Shown here: in pieces, positions 1 through 8,655 of the stretch
How positions within the stretch are numbered: the first letter of the stretch is position 1
Layout of the letters: the number at the start of each line of letters is the position of its first letter
Assembly (NCBI GenBank): GCA_020633235.1
Contig: JACKEA010000003.1
Coordinates: 682,001 to 746,000, forward strand
Length of the DNA stretch: 64,000 nucleotides
Origin: Polyangiaceae bacterium
GTDB taxonomy: Bacteria > Myxococcota_A > Polyangia > Polyangiales > Polyangiaceae
Direction of reading: 5' to 3'
Notes under the pieces: model-generated
Told to the model about the DNA's origin: nothing
Database searches by the model: none
The model's input: only the letters and a program-made list of their open reading frames with translations
Made by a program: the position numbers and the translations under genes

Positions 1-14
1 GCCGTCGCTTCCCC

Positions 15-497
15 GTGAAGCACGCGCTGGTGCTGACGTTGGCATTGGGCGCGTGCTCCACGAAGCCGCGCCCGATGCCCGAGTACCCATGCTGCGTGGG
101 GGGCAACATGGCGAGCTGCCATGCTGAGCCTGGTATGGAGAAGCCGTTCGTCACTTGTCCGGACGGCAGCTGCGCCGACGACACGGCGAGCTGCCCCGCC
201 CCCGAGCCCGCCGCAGCCCCCGAGGCGGAAGTGGATTGCGACGAGCTTTCGGACGACGTCGCGCAAGCGCTGGCGGACGACGACACTTGCTCCAGCGACG
301 CGGACTGCGTGCGCATCGAGCTGCCCTGCGTGGCGCCCTGCGGCATGGCGGCTGCGAAGGCCGCAGTCGCTTCCCGCGACAACGAGCTCGACACGTTCCG
401 CAGCCAATGCGACCGGAGCTGCGGCAAGGTGAAGTGCGCCGCCTGGTCCGAGAACACGCCCGCGTGCTCCAACGGCAAATGCGTGATCCCGCACTGA
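15..497 (+). CDS. Small Cys-rich lipoprotein, function unknown
   Basis: This is a protein of about 160 residues with a GTG start. The N-terminus has a basic residue, a short hydrophobic stretch and a lipobox (LGAC), so it is probably lipid-anchored after processing by Lgt and LspA. The mature part carries many cysteines in two clusters and an Ala/Pro/Glu-rich linker near residues 60-75, which suggests a disulphide-stabilised envelope protein. No family is recognised. The start lies 14 bases from the window edge and no in-frame stop precedes it, so a longer N-terminus cannot be excluded, although the signal peptide looks complete. Confidence 0.7.
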   Translation: MKHALVLTLALGACSTKPRPMPEYPCCVGGNMASCHAEPGMEKPFVTCPDGSCADDTASCPAPEPAAAPEAEVDCDELSDDVAQALADDDTCSSDADCVRIELPCVAPCGMAAAKAAVASRDNELDTFRSQCDRSCGKVKCAAWSENTPACSNGKCVIPH

Positions 498-547
498 CGC
501 TGGCTCGAGCCCGTGTTTCGTGGCATGGCCCGAAGGCGGAGGCAGGC

Positions 548-1156
548 ATGAATACCTTGGGGCGCTCGGGGGTGATCGCTTTCTTGTTCGTCACGCTTTC
601 GGCGTGTGGCGGCTCTTCGACCGGCGGCGGCAGCGGCGGTGGTGGCGGAGCGTTGGGGGGCAGCGGCGGCGGCGGCGCGAGCGGGGGAACCGGGGGCGAC
701 GACATTCCGCTGGCGGAGATCCAGGAGATCTGCGCCAAGGTGGATCAGCTGCCGTGCAAGCTCGAACACTGCGTGGCGGACGCCACGGAGTCCGCCGCCA
801 GCGCCGCGAAAGACGGCTGCTCTCCGGAGTTCAAGGCCATCCTCGATTGCATCAAGCTGCACCCGATGGTGTGCGTGGACAATCAGCCGGAGCTCGACCC
901 GGCGTGCGTCGGAGCATCGGATGCCTACGGTGAATGCTCGGCGGGGGACTGCAGCGGGGGCGCCAGCTCGAGCGGCGGCTGCGAGGCAAGCTGCACCGGC
1001 AGCTACGGCGTGAGCTGCGTGCCGACGGACACGCCCGACCCCGCCCTCAGCTGCACCTGCACTTCGGGCCCCAACACGGGCAGCGGCTTCACCGTGGTGG
1101 GCACCTGCAACGACACGGAGTGGCTGAATGCGGCACCTTCGTACTGCGGTCCGTAG
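548..1156 (+). CDS. Lipoprotein with Gly/Ser linker and Cys-rich domain
   Basis: A protein of 202 residues. The chosen ATG is preceded by GGAGG at 538-542 and opens a classic lipoprotein signal (LSAC lipobox near residue 19). A Gly/Ser-only linker of about 30 residues follows, a layout very common in myxobacterial lipoproteins. The rest is a Cys-rich domain with roughly ten cysteines. No catalytic motif is visible. It lies 50 bp after the preceding lipoprotein and 4 bp before the Sel1-repeat gene, so the three may be co-transcribed. Function unknown; surface or outer-membrane anchoring is inferred. Confidence 0.72.
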   Translation: MNTLGRSGVIAFLFVTLSACGGSSTGGGSGGGGGALGGSGGGGASGGTGGDDIPLAEIQEICAKVDQLPCKLEHCVADATESAASAAKDGCSPEFKAILDCIKLHPMVCVDNQPELDPACVGASDAYGECSAGDCSGGASSSGGCEASCTGSYGVSCVPTDTPDPALSCTCTSGPNTGSGFTVVGTCNDTEWLNAAPSYCGP

Positions 1157-1160
1157 CGGC

Positions 1161-2387
1161 ATGCGTATCGCCCTGACGCTACCGTTGCTCGCGTCCATCG
1201 GCTGCGCGGCGGCGCCACCGCCGACCACGGCGAGCTCGGCGCGCGCTTGCCCCACGACGGAAGAGTGCCAGCGGCGCTGCGACGCGGACGATCCGACGGC
1301 CTGCTACGTCCTCTTGGTGCTGGCGGACAAGGGCGCCGCGAACGCGGATGCCGCGAAGAGCGCCGCGGAAAAGCTCGGCAGCTTGTGTGACCACCGCGAT
1401 GGCGTCGCCTGCCAGCTCTTGGGCGCCGCCCACGCCGAGGGCACCAGCGTGCCCAAGAACATGGCCGTAGCCGTGGCCGCCCTAGCCCGCGCCTGCGATC
1501 TCGGGCGCAGCGCCGCGTGCTCTGGTGCCGGTGCAGCGCTTCGGGCGGGGGCCGGCTCGGATCGACGCCGAGCGCGCGAGCTCCTCGAGCGCGGCTGCGA
1601 GGGCAAGGACGGCGCAAGCTGCTCGGTCCTCGCCAACATGGAGCGCTATGGAGAAGCGGGGCCCACCAACGACGAACGTGCCGTCGCGCTGTACCAACGT
1701 GGCTGCGATCTGGGCGACCCCACCGGCTGCGCCAACCTGGCCACGATGTACCAAACGGCGGAAAGCGTTCCCCAGGACGCTGCGCGCGCCGCTCGGCTCT
1801 ACGAAAAGGCATGCAGCGGCGGCTTGGTGCTGGCCTGCACCAGCTTGGGCGTGATGCTCGCCAGCGGTGAAGCCGGCAGCAAGGACCCGACACGCGCCGT
1901 GACGCTGCTGCGCCGCGGCTGCACAGCCGATCACGCCCCCGCCTGCGCGTACCTCGCAACACTCTTGTATCAGGGCGAGGGCACGAAGAAAGACGTCGCC
2001 GAGGCGGTGCTGCTCCTTCGGCGCACGTGCGACAAGAACATGACCGAGAGCTGCACGTTGCTCGGAAGCATCTTGGCGCAGGGCAAAGGCGTCGCCGCGG
2101 ATCCGAAGGCGGCCGCCGAGGCCTTCGAGCGCGCGTGCGCAGAGCGCGATTGGCTGGCGTGCACCGGGCTCGCGGCGCTCTTGATGGCGGGAAACGGCGT
2201 CGACAAGGACGAGGACCGTGCGCTGTCGCTCCTCATTCGCGCCTGCGACGCGAATCACGCCGACGCGTGCTTTCGCTTGGGTGCCGCGTACACCTCGCAA
2301 GAGCAAAAGGATCTCGCACGCGAAATGTTCGAGAAGGCGTGCCAGCTGGGGGACACGCGCGCCTGTCAGCAGTCGCCGTCGCCGTGA
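1161..2387 (+). CDS. Sel1-repeat lipoprotein
   Basis: A protein of 408 residues. The ATG at 1161 is preferred over the upstream in-frame ATG at 1128, because it directly opens a lipoprotein signal (ASIGC near residue 14) and leaves a 4-bp gap to the previous gene. The mature protein is built of tandem helical repeats of about 36 residues of the Sel1/TPR type, recognisable by recurring patterns such as A..LYE.AC..G...AC..LG. Two cysteines recur in most units, the Cys-rich Sel1 variant. Such solenoids bind proteins or peptidoglycan-associated partners; the partner here is unknown. It would sit in the periplasm or at the outer membrane. Confidence 0.83.
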   Translation: MRIALTLPLLASIGCAAAPPPTTASSARACPTTEECQRRCDADDPTACYVLLVLADKGAANADAAKSAAEKLGSLCDHRDGVACQLLGAAHAEGTSVPKNMAVAVAALARACDLGRSAACSGAGAALRAGAGSDRRRARELLERGCEGKDGASCSVLANMERYGEAGPTNDERAVALYQRGCDLGDPTGCANLATMYQTAESVPQDAARAARLYEKACSGGLVLACTSLGVMLASGEAGSKDPTRAVTLLRRGCTADHAPACAYLATLLYQGEGTKKDVAEAVLLLRRTCDKNMTESCTLLGSILAQGKGVAADPKAAAEAFERACAERDWLACTGLAALLMAGNGVDKDEDRALSLLIRACDANHADACFRLGAAYTSQEQKDLAREMFEKACQLGDTRACQQSPSP

Positions 2388-2481
2388 CGCGTTGCGACAG
2401 TTCGCAAGCGCACACGAAATTTACACCGGCGCTCCACCGATACTTGTCATGCACCAAGACCGCCGCGCGCCGGTCGGTGGT

Positions 2482-4359
2482 ATGACACGCACCATGCGCG
2501 GGCTTATTCGTTGGATCTCCGTCCTTCCACTTTTGCTGGCCATCGCAGCCTCTTGCTCGGCGACGAACAGCGACAAGACCAACAACGTGGGCGGCGGCAG
2601 CGGAACCGGTGGTGGCGGCGGCACTGCCGGCAACGACGGCGGCTTGAGCTGCGGCTTCTGTGCGGGCAACCAGTACACGCCGTGTGACAACGGCAAGGCC
2701 GGCACGCCCGTCGATTGCCCCAAGGCTTGTGCGCCCACCGTCGGTTGCACCGAATGCGTGCCGGGAACCAAGTCCTGCGTCGGCAACGAGGTGCATCGCT
2801 GTAGCTCGGACGGCTCCAACACGGACGAGCTGGTGGAAACCTGCGATGTTGCAAACGGCGTCGTGTGCTCCAACGGCAAGTGCAGTGATGCCTGCCAGGT
2901 TGCGGAAGATCAGCCCTCGAACGTGGGCTGCGAGTTCTGGGCGGTGGATCTGGATCAGCAAGACGGCGGCGGAAACGATCCCGCCAGTGCGCCCTGGGGC
3001 ATCGTGCTGTCCAACGCCAGTCAGTCTCAGGCCAACGTGACCATAGAGCTCAACTCCGCGCCGCAGGGTCAAACGCCCACGCCACAGGTGGTCAAGCAGG
3101 TGAGCGTAGCCCCGGGCAGCTTGGAAACCGTCGCCCTGCCCACGCGCGAGCTGGATTGCGGCGTGAAGCCCAACGACTACTTGTCTCCGGGAACGTGTCT
3201 GTCCTCCAACGCGTACCGCATCACGTCGTCCGCGCCCATCGTGGTCTATCAGTTCAACGTGTTCACCAATGCGTACTCGAACGACGCCTCGCTGCTGTTG
3301 CCCACCAATGCGCTGGGCAAGATCTACCGGGTCATCGGCTGGGGCGCGGGGCACCCGGTGCCGTTCGATTTCCCCGGGATCGGGCATGTGGTCGATCGCT
3401 CCTACGTCACCGTGGTGGGCACCCAGCCGAACACTCAGGTCACCGTACGACCGAGCTACCGCATCAAGGGCAACCCACCCATCCCGGCCACCCCCGCAGG
3501 CGGCGACATCGTCGTCACCATCGGCCCCTTCGACGTGCTGAATCTGGAGACCGACGACGCCACGTTGAACGAACAGAACCCCGCGGACTTGAGCAGCTCC
3601 GTCGTGATCTCCAGCGCGCCCGTCGCCGTGTTCAGCGGCGTGGAGACGACCAGCGCACCGGGCAGTCTCGACGTGCCCAAGCCGCCCGGCTGGCAAGACG
3701 GCGACACCTGCTGCCTCGATCACCTGGAAGAGCAGATGTTCCCGGCCGAGTCCTTGGGTAACAACTACGTCATCGCCCGGAGCCCCGTGCGCTCCACCGG
3801 CAGCTTCAAGGAGCCGGACGTGATCCGCTTCTTGGGCGTGGCCGAGACCGCCGACGTCACCACCACCCTCGCACCGCCATACGATCACTTCACGCTGGCG
3901 CCCGGTGAGCTCAAGACCACGTACGCGCAAGACGACTTCACCGTGACCACCGACAAGCCCATCATGGTGGGTCAGATCCTGGTCAGCAATCAGTACGTGG
4001 AGGGCAACTACATCGGGGATCCCTCCCTCACCGTGTTCCCGCCGGTGGAGCAGTACCGCACGCAATACGTGATCCTCACGCCCCCGAGCTGGACCAAGAA
4101 CTACGTGGTGATCACGGCAGAGGTCGGCTCCAGCGTGATCCTGGATGGCAGCGCGACGGCGTGCCCCACCACGCCGTCCGGCACCGTGAACGGCGTCAGC
4201 TACGAGTCACGCCGCTGCCCGCTCACCCAAGGCGTGCACAACCTGTCCGGGGACAAGCCCTTCGGCATCGTCGCCTACGGCTACGGCAGCGCCGGCTCCT
4301 ACGCCTTCGCGGGCGGCGCCGACGTGGAGCGCATCTACGAGCCGCCGGAGATCAAGTAG
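2482..4359 (+). CDS. IgGFc-binding-type surface lipoprotein
   Basis: A protein of 625 residues, with a second possible ATG four codons downstream. The N-terminus is a lipoprotein signal (AASC) followed by a Gly/Ser-rich linker, a Cys-rich segment (residues about 50-150) and a long beta-rich region. That region contains 'ITSSAPIVVYQFN', 'SNDASLLLPT' and 'EEQMFPAESLGNNYV', which match the N-terminal domain family first named for the mammalian IgGFc-binding protein and common in myxobacterial surface proteins. The real ligand is unknown and immunoglobulin binding should not be assumed. It stands alone, 94 bp after the Sel1 gene, and ends 3 bp before a convergent gene. Confidence 0.82.
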   Translation: MTRTMRGLIRWISVLPLLLAIAASCSATNSDKTNNVGGGSGTGGGGGTAGNDGGLSCGFCAGNQYTPCDNGKAGTPVDCPKACAPTVGCTECVPGTKSCVGNEVHRCSSDGSNTDELVETCDVANGVVCSNGKCSDACQVAEDQPSNVGCEFWAVDLDQQDGGGNDPASAPWGIVLSNASQSQANVTIELNSAPQGQTPTPQVVKQVSVAPGSLETVALPTRELDCGVKPNDYLSPGTCLSSNAYRITSSAPIVVYQFNVFTNAYSNDASLLLPTNALGKIYRVIGWGAGHPVPFDFPGIGHVVDRSYVTVVGTQPNTQVTVRPSYRIKGNPPIPATPAGGDIVVTIGPFDVLNLETDDATLNEQNPADLSSSVVISSAPVAVFSGVETTSAPGSLDVPKPPGWQDGDTCCLDHLEEQMFPAESLGNNYVIARSPVRSTGSFKEPDVIRFLGVAETADVTTTLAPPYDHFTLAPGELKTTYAQDDFTVTTDKPIMVGQILVSNQYVEGNYIGDPSLTVFPPVEQYRTQYVILTPPSWTKNYVVITAEVGSSVILDGSATACPTTPSGTVNGVSYESRRCPLTQGVHNLSGDKPFGIVAYGYGSAGSYAFAGGADVERIYEPPEIK

Positions 4360-4362
4360 CGG

Positions 4363-4803
4363 TCACGCCACGCGGCGCGCCGTCAGGCGCGCCAGCACCT
4401 CACGGTTGTTCTCGCGATCCTGCGCATCCAGCCGCAGTGCGAGTTCCGTCGCCAAGGACGTCAGCTGGCGATGAGCGTCGCGCTCGACCTCGCCCAGCAC
4501 GATCAACGCGCCCACGGTCCAGGCCGGCGTGCTGGCCGGAAACACCCACACGCAGGTAGCGCCGGTCTCGCGACGAATGGCGAGGTTTTCCGTGCGAGCC
4601 GGCTCGCCGGCGTCGTTCACCAGCGCCGTCAGCGAGGGCGAGAGCGGGTGAGACGATCGCGGCGCGGGTCCCGTCAGATCCACCGTGGTCACGGCCCGCC
4701 CCGCGATCTTGCGGGCGCGGCTCGCCAGCTCCGCGAGGAGAGTGGCGCGAGGCGCCAGGAAGACGCCGCTGCTGCGCTCGGTGGGCTCGAAAGTGTCGAA
4801 CAT
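4363..4803 (-). CDS. Hypothetical protein, GAF-like C-terminal part
   Basis: A protein of 146 residues. The second half reads like the end of a GAF-type sensory fold followed by a helix ('GALIVLGEVERDAH' and then an amphipathic helix rich in Leu and Arg), but no ligand motif is visible. It lies downstream of the LuxR operon on the same strand, separated by 82 bp, and may be transcribed with it. The N-terminal start is uncertain because no clear ribosome binding site precedes it. Other reading frames here are also open, as expected at this GC content, so reality of the gene rests mainly on codon usage and the plausible fold. Confidence 0.5.
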   Translation of the reverse strand: MFDTFEPTERSSGVFLAPRATLLAELASRARKIAGRAVTTVDLTGPAPRSSHPLSPSLTALVNDAGEPARTENLAIRRETGATCVWVFPASTPAWTVGALIVLGEVERDAHRQLTSLATELALRLDAQDRENNREVLARLTARRVA

Positions 4804-4885
4804 GGCTTGTCATTCGGTTCGAACGGCAAACCTCCACGAAGCTTGATACCCGATGGCTTTTGTCGGGCCAGCGCGGAAACACCCC

Positions 4886-5896
4886 TCAACCTGGGGACGG
4901 AATCGGGATCGCCGCGGCCAGCGCCACTTCCGTGGCCATGCGCACGAGGTCGGCGCGCGTCGCAATGCCGAGCTTGCTCAGGCTCTGCGCCAGGTGCGCG
5001 CTCACGGTGTTTTCCGACAGGCCCAGGGCGTAGCTGATCTCCTTATTGGACCACCCCAGCGACGCGTAGAACACCACCTGCCGCTGGCGGGGGGACAGCG
5101 CTCGCGGCTCGGGGACACTCGGATCGTTCTTGCGCGCGAGCACGAAGCGACGACCATCGGAGTCGAAGTGATCCACCAGCGTCCAGCGCCCCGCCAAGAG
5201 CCCGCGCCAGAGCTCGAGGGCGTGCATCGGGTCCTTACGACCTTCCCGCGTTCGGGCTCGATCCATGTCCTTCACGGCAGCGCGGAGCACTTCCCGCGCG
5301 TCCTGCGCCTCGCCCGTCGCGTGGCTCACTTCACCGCCCGGCGAGAGCACCGCTTCCACGTCGGAGGCGTCCGTGGAGCGCGCGCGCCCCAGGAGGCGCC
5401 GCCCGGCCGCGAGGTGCACGGCAACGCGCTGCCACAGGCGCTTCGTCGCGTCACTGAGCAGCACGCGTCGTTCGTTCACGGTGGCGAAGAGCACGACCTC
5501 GCTGCCGGTGTTGACGAAGACCGCCAGCGAATCCCCGACGGGCATGGGCGACGTCTCGACGAGACCGGGTGACAGCTCTCCCACCACGTCCACGACGCTG
5601 GAGACGCCAGGCGTCCGCGCTGCCTGAAGCACGGCGTGCATCTGCTCGGGTTTGCTCGTGAGGTGGGCCGCCGTCAGCATGCGCCGGTTGAGCTCCGGGT
5701 CCACTGCAGATCCGGGACGAATCACCGGCACGAAGTGATCCGGAGGGCCTGGAATCGCGACCACGAAGGCGGCGCCCGTCACCCAGCCGGGATCCACGTG
5801 TGGGATGATCTCGTGAGCCAGCTGCTCCAGCCATTGCTCCGAGCTTTCCACCGGCGCGTACCCACACTCGATGGTCTGGATGGGATCGAAGGTCAT
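4886..5896 (-). CDS. LuxR-type transcription regulator, tandem copy 1
   Basis: A protein of 336 residues. The start at 5896 is chosen because it aligns with the start of the neighbouring paralogue and overlaps that gene's stop codon (ATGA). Residues 1-200 form a sensory-type region without a recognised ligand motif. Residues about 265-330 form a LuxR/GerE helix-turn-helix containing 'SPRQRQVVFYASLGWSNKEI' and 'LSENTVSAHLAQSLSKLGI'. It is the last gene of a three-gene overlapping operon of LuxR-type proteins. The second half is nearly identical to its neighbour, whereas the first half is only moderately similar. The regulated genes are unknown. Confidence 0.85.
   Translation of the reverse strand: MTFDPIQTIECGYAPVESSEQWLEQLAHEIIPHVDPGWVTGAAFVVAIPGPPDHFVPVIRPGSAVDPELNRRMLTAAHLTSKPEQMHAVLQAARTPGVSSVVDVVGELSPGLVETSPMPVGDSLAVFVNTGSEVVLFATVNERRVLLSDATKRLWQRVAVHLAAGRRLLGRARSTDASDVEAVLSPGGEVSHATGEAQDAREVLRAAVKDMDRARTREGRKDPMHALELWRGLLAGRWTLVDHFDSDGRRFVLARKNDPSVPEPRALSPRQRQVVFYASLGWSNKEISYALGLSENTVSAHLAQSLSKLGIATRADLVRMATEVALAAAIPIPSPG
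4919..5440. repeat. Direct repeat, copy 1 (3' half of LuxR gene)
   Basis: This segment matches 5940-6461 at a constant offset of 1021 bp. In 5041-5277 against 6062-6298 I counted about seven base differences, about 97 percent identity, while the 5' halves of the two genes are far more diverged. The pattern fits a tandem duplication followed by gene conversion or strong purifying selection restricted to the DNA-binding half. Confidence 0.85.
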
Positions 5897-6921
5897 GACG
5901 ACGACTCTCCGGACGAAGACTGAAACGGGATGGCGGCAGCCAGCGCCACTTCCGTGGCCATGCGTACGAGCTCGGCGCGGGTAGCAATGCCCAGCTTGCT
6001 CAGGCTCTGCGCCAGGTGCGCGCTCACGGTGTTTTCCGACAGGCCCAGGGCGTAGCTGATCTCCTTGTTGGACCACCCCAGCGACGCGTAGAACACCACT
6101 TGCCGCTGGCGGGGGGACAGCGCTCGGGGCTCGGGGACGCTCGGATCGTTCTTGCGCGCCAGCACGAAGCGACGACCATCCGAGTCGAAGTGATCCACGA
6201 GCGTCCAGCGCCCCGCCAAGAGCCCGCGCCAGAGCTCGAGGGCGTGCATCGGGTCCTTACGACCTTCCCGCGTTCGGGCTCGATCCATGTCCTTCACGGC
6301 CGTCCTCAGCACGTCGCGCGCGTCCTTCGCCTCGCCCGTGGCGTGGGTCACTTCACCGCCCGGCGAGAGCACCGCTTCCACGTCGGCGGCGTCCGTGGAG
6401 CGCGCGCGCCCCAAGAGGCGCCGCCCGGCCCCCAAGTGCACGGCAACGCGTTGCCACAGACGCCGCGCGCCATCGTCCAGCACCACGCGCTTCTCACTCA
6501 CGGTGGTGAAGAGCACGATCTCGCCGTCGCCGCTGTTGACGAAGACGGCCAGCGAGTCCTCCACCGGGAGCGGAGCCGTCTCGGTGATTCCGGATGGGAG
6601 CTCGCCGATCAAGTCCACGACGCTGGCGACTCCCGGCGTGTTGAGCGCACGAAACACGGTCTGCATCTGGTCGGGCTTCGCAGAGAGGTGAGCCGCGCGC
6701 ACCAGGCGCAAGTTCGTCTCCGGATCCACCGGAGACCCCGCGCGAGACACGATCACCACCCGATCCGGCGGGCCCGGGAAGGTAGCGACGTAGGCGGAGC
6801 CGCTGACCCAGCTCGGGTCGATGTGGGGAATGAGCTCATGGGCGAGGCGCTCCAGCCAATCGTCCGAGCTGTCCACCGGCTCGTAGCCTCGCTCGATCAG
6901 GTGGACCGGATCGAAGCTCAT
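5893..6921 (-). CDS. LuxR-type transcription regulator, tandem copy 2
   Basis: A protein of 342 residues, paralogous along its whole length to the adjacent copy ('GYEPVDSSDDWLERLAHE' against 'GYAPVESSEQWLEQLAHE'). The N-terminal 200 residues are probably a sensory module and the C-terminal 65 residues a LuxR/GerE DNA-binding domain. Its start overlaps the stop of the upstream short LuxR gene by ATGA, and its stop overlaps the start of copy 1 in the same way, so translation of all three is probably coupled. It has no receiver domain with a phosphorylatable Asp, so any signal is not obviously phosphorylation. Confidence 0.86.
   Translation of the reverse strand: MSFDPVHLIERGYEPVDSSDDWLERLAHELIPHIDPSWVSGSAYVATFPGPPDRVVIVSRAGSPVDPETNLRLVRAAHLSAKPDQMQTVFRALNTPGVASVVDLIGELPSGITETAPLPVEDSLAVFVNSGDGEIVLFTTVSEKRVVLDDGARRLWQRVAVHLGAGRRLLGRARSTDAADVEAVLSPGGEVTHATGEAKDARDVLRTAVKDMDRARTREGRKDPMHALELWRGLLAGRWTLVDHFDSDGRRFVLARKNDPSVPEPRALSPRQRQVVFYASLGWSNKEISYALGLSENTVSAHLAQSLSKLGIATRAELVRMATEVALAAAIPFQSSSGESSS
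5940..6461. repeat. Direct repeat, copy 2 (3' half of LuxR gene)
   Basis: Partner of 4919-5440. The repeat covers the LuxR helix-turn-helix and the preceding roughly 100 codons. Identity falls off beyond about 6440 towards the 5' end of the gene. Confidence 0.85.
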
Positions 6922-7202
6922 GGCGGATCCAGCGCTGCTCGTCGCGTCGCCAGCTCCACCAGCTCGAAACGACTGGCCACCCCGAGCTTGCCGAAGATCG
7001 CCGCCAGCTGGTTGCCTACGGTGTTCACGCTGGTGCCCCGTTGGGCCGCGATTTCCTTGTTGGCCCTGCCCTGACAGACCAACGCCACCACCTCACACTC
7101 GGCAGCGGTCAGCTCCGGAAGCAGCGGCGGCGAGCTAGCGACTGCAAGGTATACGAACTCCTCGTCCCCCACCCGAAAGGACGCCCCGTCCACCCTCGCC
7201 AT
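6918..7202 (-). CDS. Short LuxR-type DNA-binding protein
   Basis: A protein of 94 residues, consisting of about 30 leading residues and a complete LuxR/GerE helix-turn-helix ('LTAAECEVVALVCQGRANKE', then 'TSVNTVGNQLAAIFGKLGV'). The ATG at 7202 is preferred; an upstream in-frame ATG at 7265 would run into the divergent gene. It is the first gene of the three-gene LuxR operon, and its stop overlaps the next start (ATGA). A helix-turn-helix with almost no sensory domain could act as a constitutive regulator or as a competitor or dimer partner of the two larger paralogues; that role is inference. Confidence 0.72.
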   Translation of the reverse strand: MARVDGASFRVGDEEFVYLAVASSPPLLPELTAAECEVVALVCQGRANKEIAAQRGTSVNTVGNQLAAIFGKLGVASRFELVELATRRAALDPP

Positions 7203-7263
7203 CTCGGCCAGGATACCACGCGAGGCGCCACGGTCCGTGGCATGGCAGCTAACGGAATTCACC

Positions 7264-7587
7264 ATGCGGTGCGTTTTTCCTTTCAAGGAACCCACGGCCC
7301 GACCGCTCCCCAAAGTGATGGCCCCGATTGCTCCCGTGCCGCCCGCCCTGACCTCCGGCATTGCCGGGTATCGCGCCGCGGAAAACAAAATGGCCACGGC
7401 GGCGGCGGAAATCGCCCAGGCGCCGCTTCGGGATTCAGTGGAGCTCTCCGGCGGCAGCCCAGGCCCGGACCTGGCCGGCAGCATGGTGGATCTTCGCGTC
7501 GCGAAGTACATGGCCGTCGCCAATCTGAAGGTGATCCGCACCGCGGCGGATGTGGAGCAGAGCGTCGTCGACGAGCTCGGGCGCTGA
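7264..7587 (+). CDS. Mini flagellar-rod-like protein
   Basis: A protein of about 107 residues. Two segments resemble the two ends of flagellar rod/hook proteins: 'SGIAGYRAAENKMATAAAEI' matches the N-terminal helix pattern (S.(I/L).G...A...M...A..IA), and 'DLAGSMVDLRVAKYMAVANL' plus 'KVIRTA' matches the C-terminal rod helix (DL...MVD...A...Y.AN.KVI.TADE). The variable middle is almost absent. It is 13 kb from the flagellar locus, divergent from the LuxR operon, and ends 2 bp before a convergent hydrolase gene. The start is uncertain: ATGs at 7237, 7264 and 7318 are all in frame. It may be a reduced rod-like component or an evolutionary relic. Confidence 0.6.
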   Translation: MRCVFPFKEPTARPLPKVMAPIAPVPPALTSGIAGYRAAENKMATAAAEIAQAPLRDSVELSGGSPGPDLAGSMVDLRVAKYMAVANLKVIRTAADVEQSVVDELGR

Positions 7588-7589
7588 GC

Positions 7590-8576
7590 TCACACACCCC
7601 AGCGGCGCCGCACGTGAACCCGGAGAATGTCCTGATACAGGGTGAGCTGCGCGCAGTGGTCCATCTTGTCGTTGCCGGCGTAGCCGCGCACGTGAAACGA
7701 GCCCTGCACGAACCAGGAGATCAGGTCCATGCCCACGGGATCCGACGGGCGCGGGCGGCTCGGGCGAGGATGACCGCCCACCCAGGCAACGAGGTAGTTC
7801 GCCGTCTCGGTGGTGGACGCGTAGCCCGGCGGGATGATCGACGAGTGCGTCACGAACATCAGGCGCCGCCCGCGAGCGGCCCGAGCGGCGAACTCGCCAA
7901 ACGGCGCCAACTGCAGCTCGTTGAGCGTGCCGCCGTCGTGGGCGTAGCCGGAATGCAGGCCATCGAGCAGGATCACGGTGTCGACCCGGCGCTGGCCGAG
8001 AGGCTGGGACAGGATCCGCCCCACGGCCCCGTACCCCGCGCTCCAAGCGGAAAGTCCGATGAATCGCGCTCGGGCCTGCTTCACCCCGAGGTGCTCCGCC
8101 ATGGCGTCTTCCACGCTCTCGACCAGCTTCTCGAAGGTCGCCGGAGACGCGAAAGACTCCTCGTAGGGGCCCGAACCGAGACCGAGATCGATGCCCACCA
8201 GCACTGGGCCGTCCATCACCTTCACCCACTCCTTGCGCGCTGCCTCGTGGCCGTGGAAGTGGAACATCACGTCGAAGCGCGCGCCCTTCTTCAGACGCCG
8301 GGGGACGATCATCTGCCCCATGGAGGGCGTGCGCTCCCAGGGGCGGTAGGCACCGAAGCCGGGATCCGCAGTGTTGCAGGGGTTTTCGCCGCCCCGCTGC
8401 TCCACCGTTTTCTGCACCTGAGTGCTCGACGGCGGCTTCTCCAGCACCCAACGCGCGGTGACGCGCGGAGCGGGCTTTGCCTCGACGCCGAGGGCCACGC
8501 AGAGCAGCGCGAGCACGAGCGCCGAGCTGATGACGCGAGGGCGCCCCTCCAGCGTCAACCGCTTGGCGCGCACCAC
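7590..8576 (-). CDS. Exported alpha/beta-hydrolase-like protein
   Basis: A protein of about 328 residues starting at a GTG (a second GTG follows at 8573). It has an N-terminal signal peptide with hydrophobic core 'SSALVLALLCVALG' and likely cleavage after VEA. The mature part shows features of an alpha/beta hydrolase: 'DVMFHFHGHEAARKEW' (possible oxyanion region), 'SAWSAGYGAVGR' as a nucleophile-elbow candidate, and 'ILLDGLHSGY' as a possible acid strand. The elbow has Ala-Trp-Ser-Ala-Gly rather than the canonical Gly-x-Ser-x-Gly, so activity is uncertain. Probably periplasmic. The upstream longer frame reaches into the divergent HDOD gene and is rejected. Confidence 0.68.
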   Translation of the reverse strand: MVRAKRLTLEGRPRVISSALVLALLCVALGVEAKPAPRVTARWVLEKPPSSTQVQKTVEQRGGENPCNTADPGFGAYRPWERTPSMGQMIVPRRLKKGARFDVMFHFHGHEAARKEWVKVMDGPVLVGIDLGLGSGPYEESFASPATFEKLVESVEDAMAEHLGVKQARARFIGLSAWSAGYGAVGRILSQPLGQRRVDTVILLDGLHSGYAHDGGTLNELQLAPFGEFAARAARGRRLMFVTHSSIIPPGYASTTETANYLVAWVGGHPRPSRPRPSDPVGMDLISWFVQGSFHVRGYAGNDKMDHCAQLTLYQDILRVHVRRRWGV

Positions 8577-8655
8577 CCGGGTATGGGCAGCGACTCGCCA
8601 CGAATCGCGGTGGTTTCGTGTTGAGCCCGGTTCTTGCTTTTGGGTCGACGGCATC

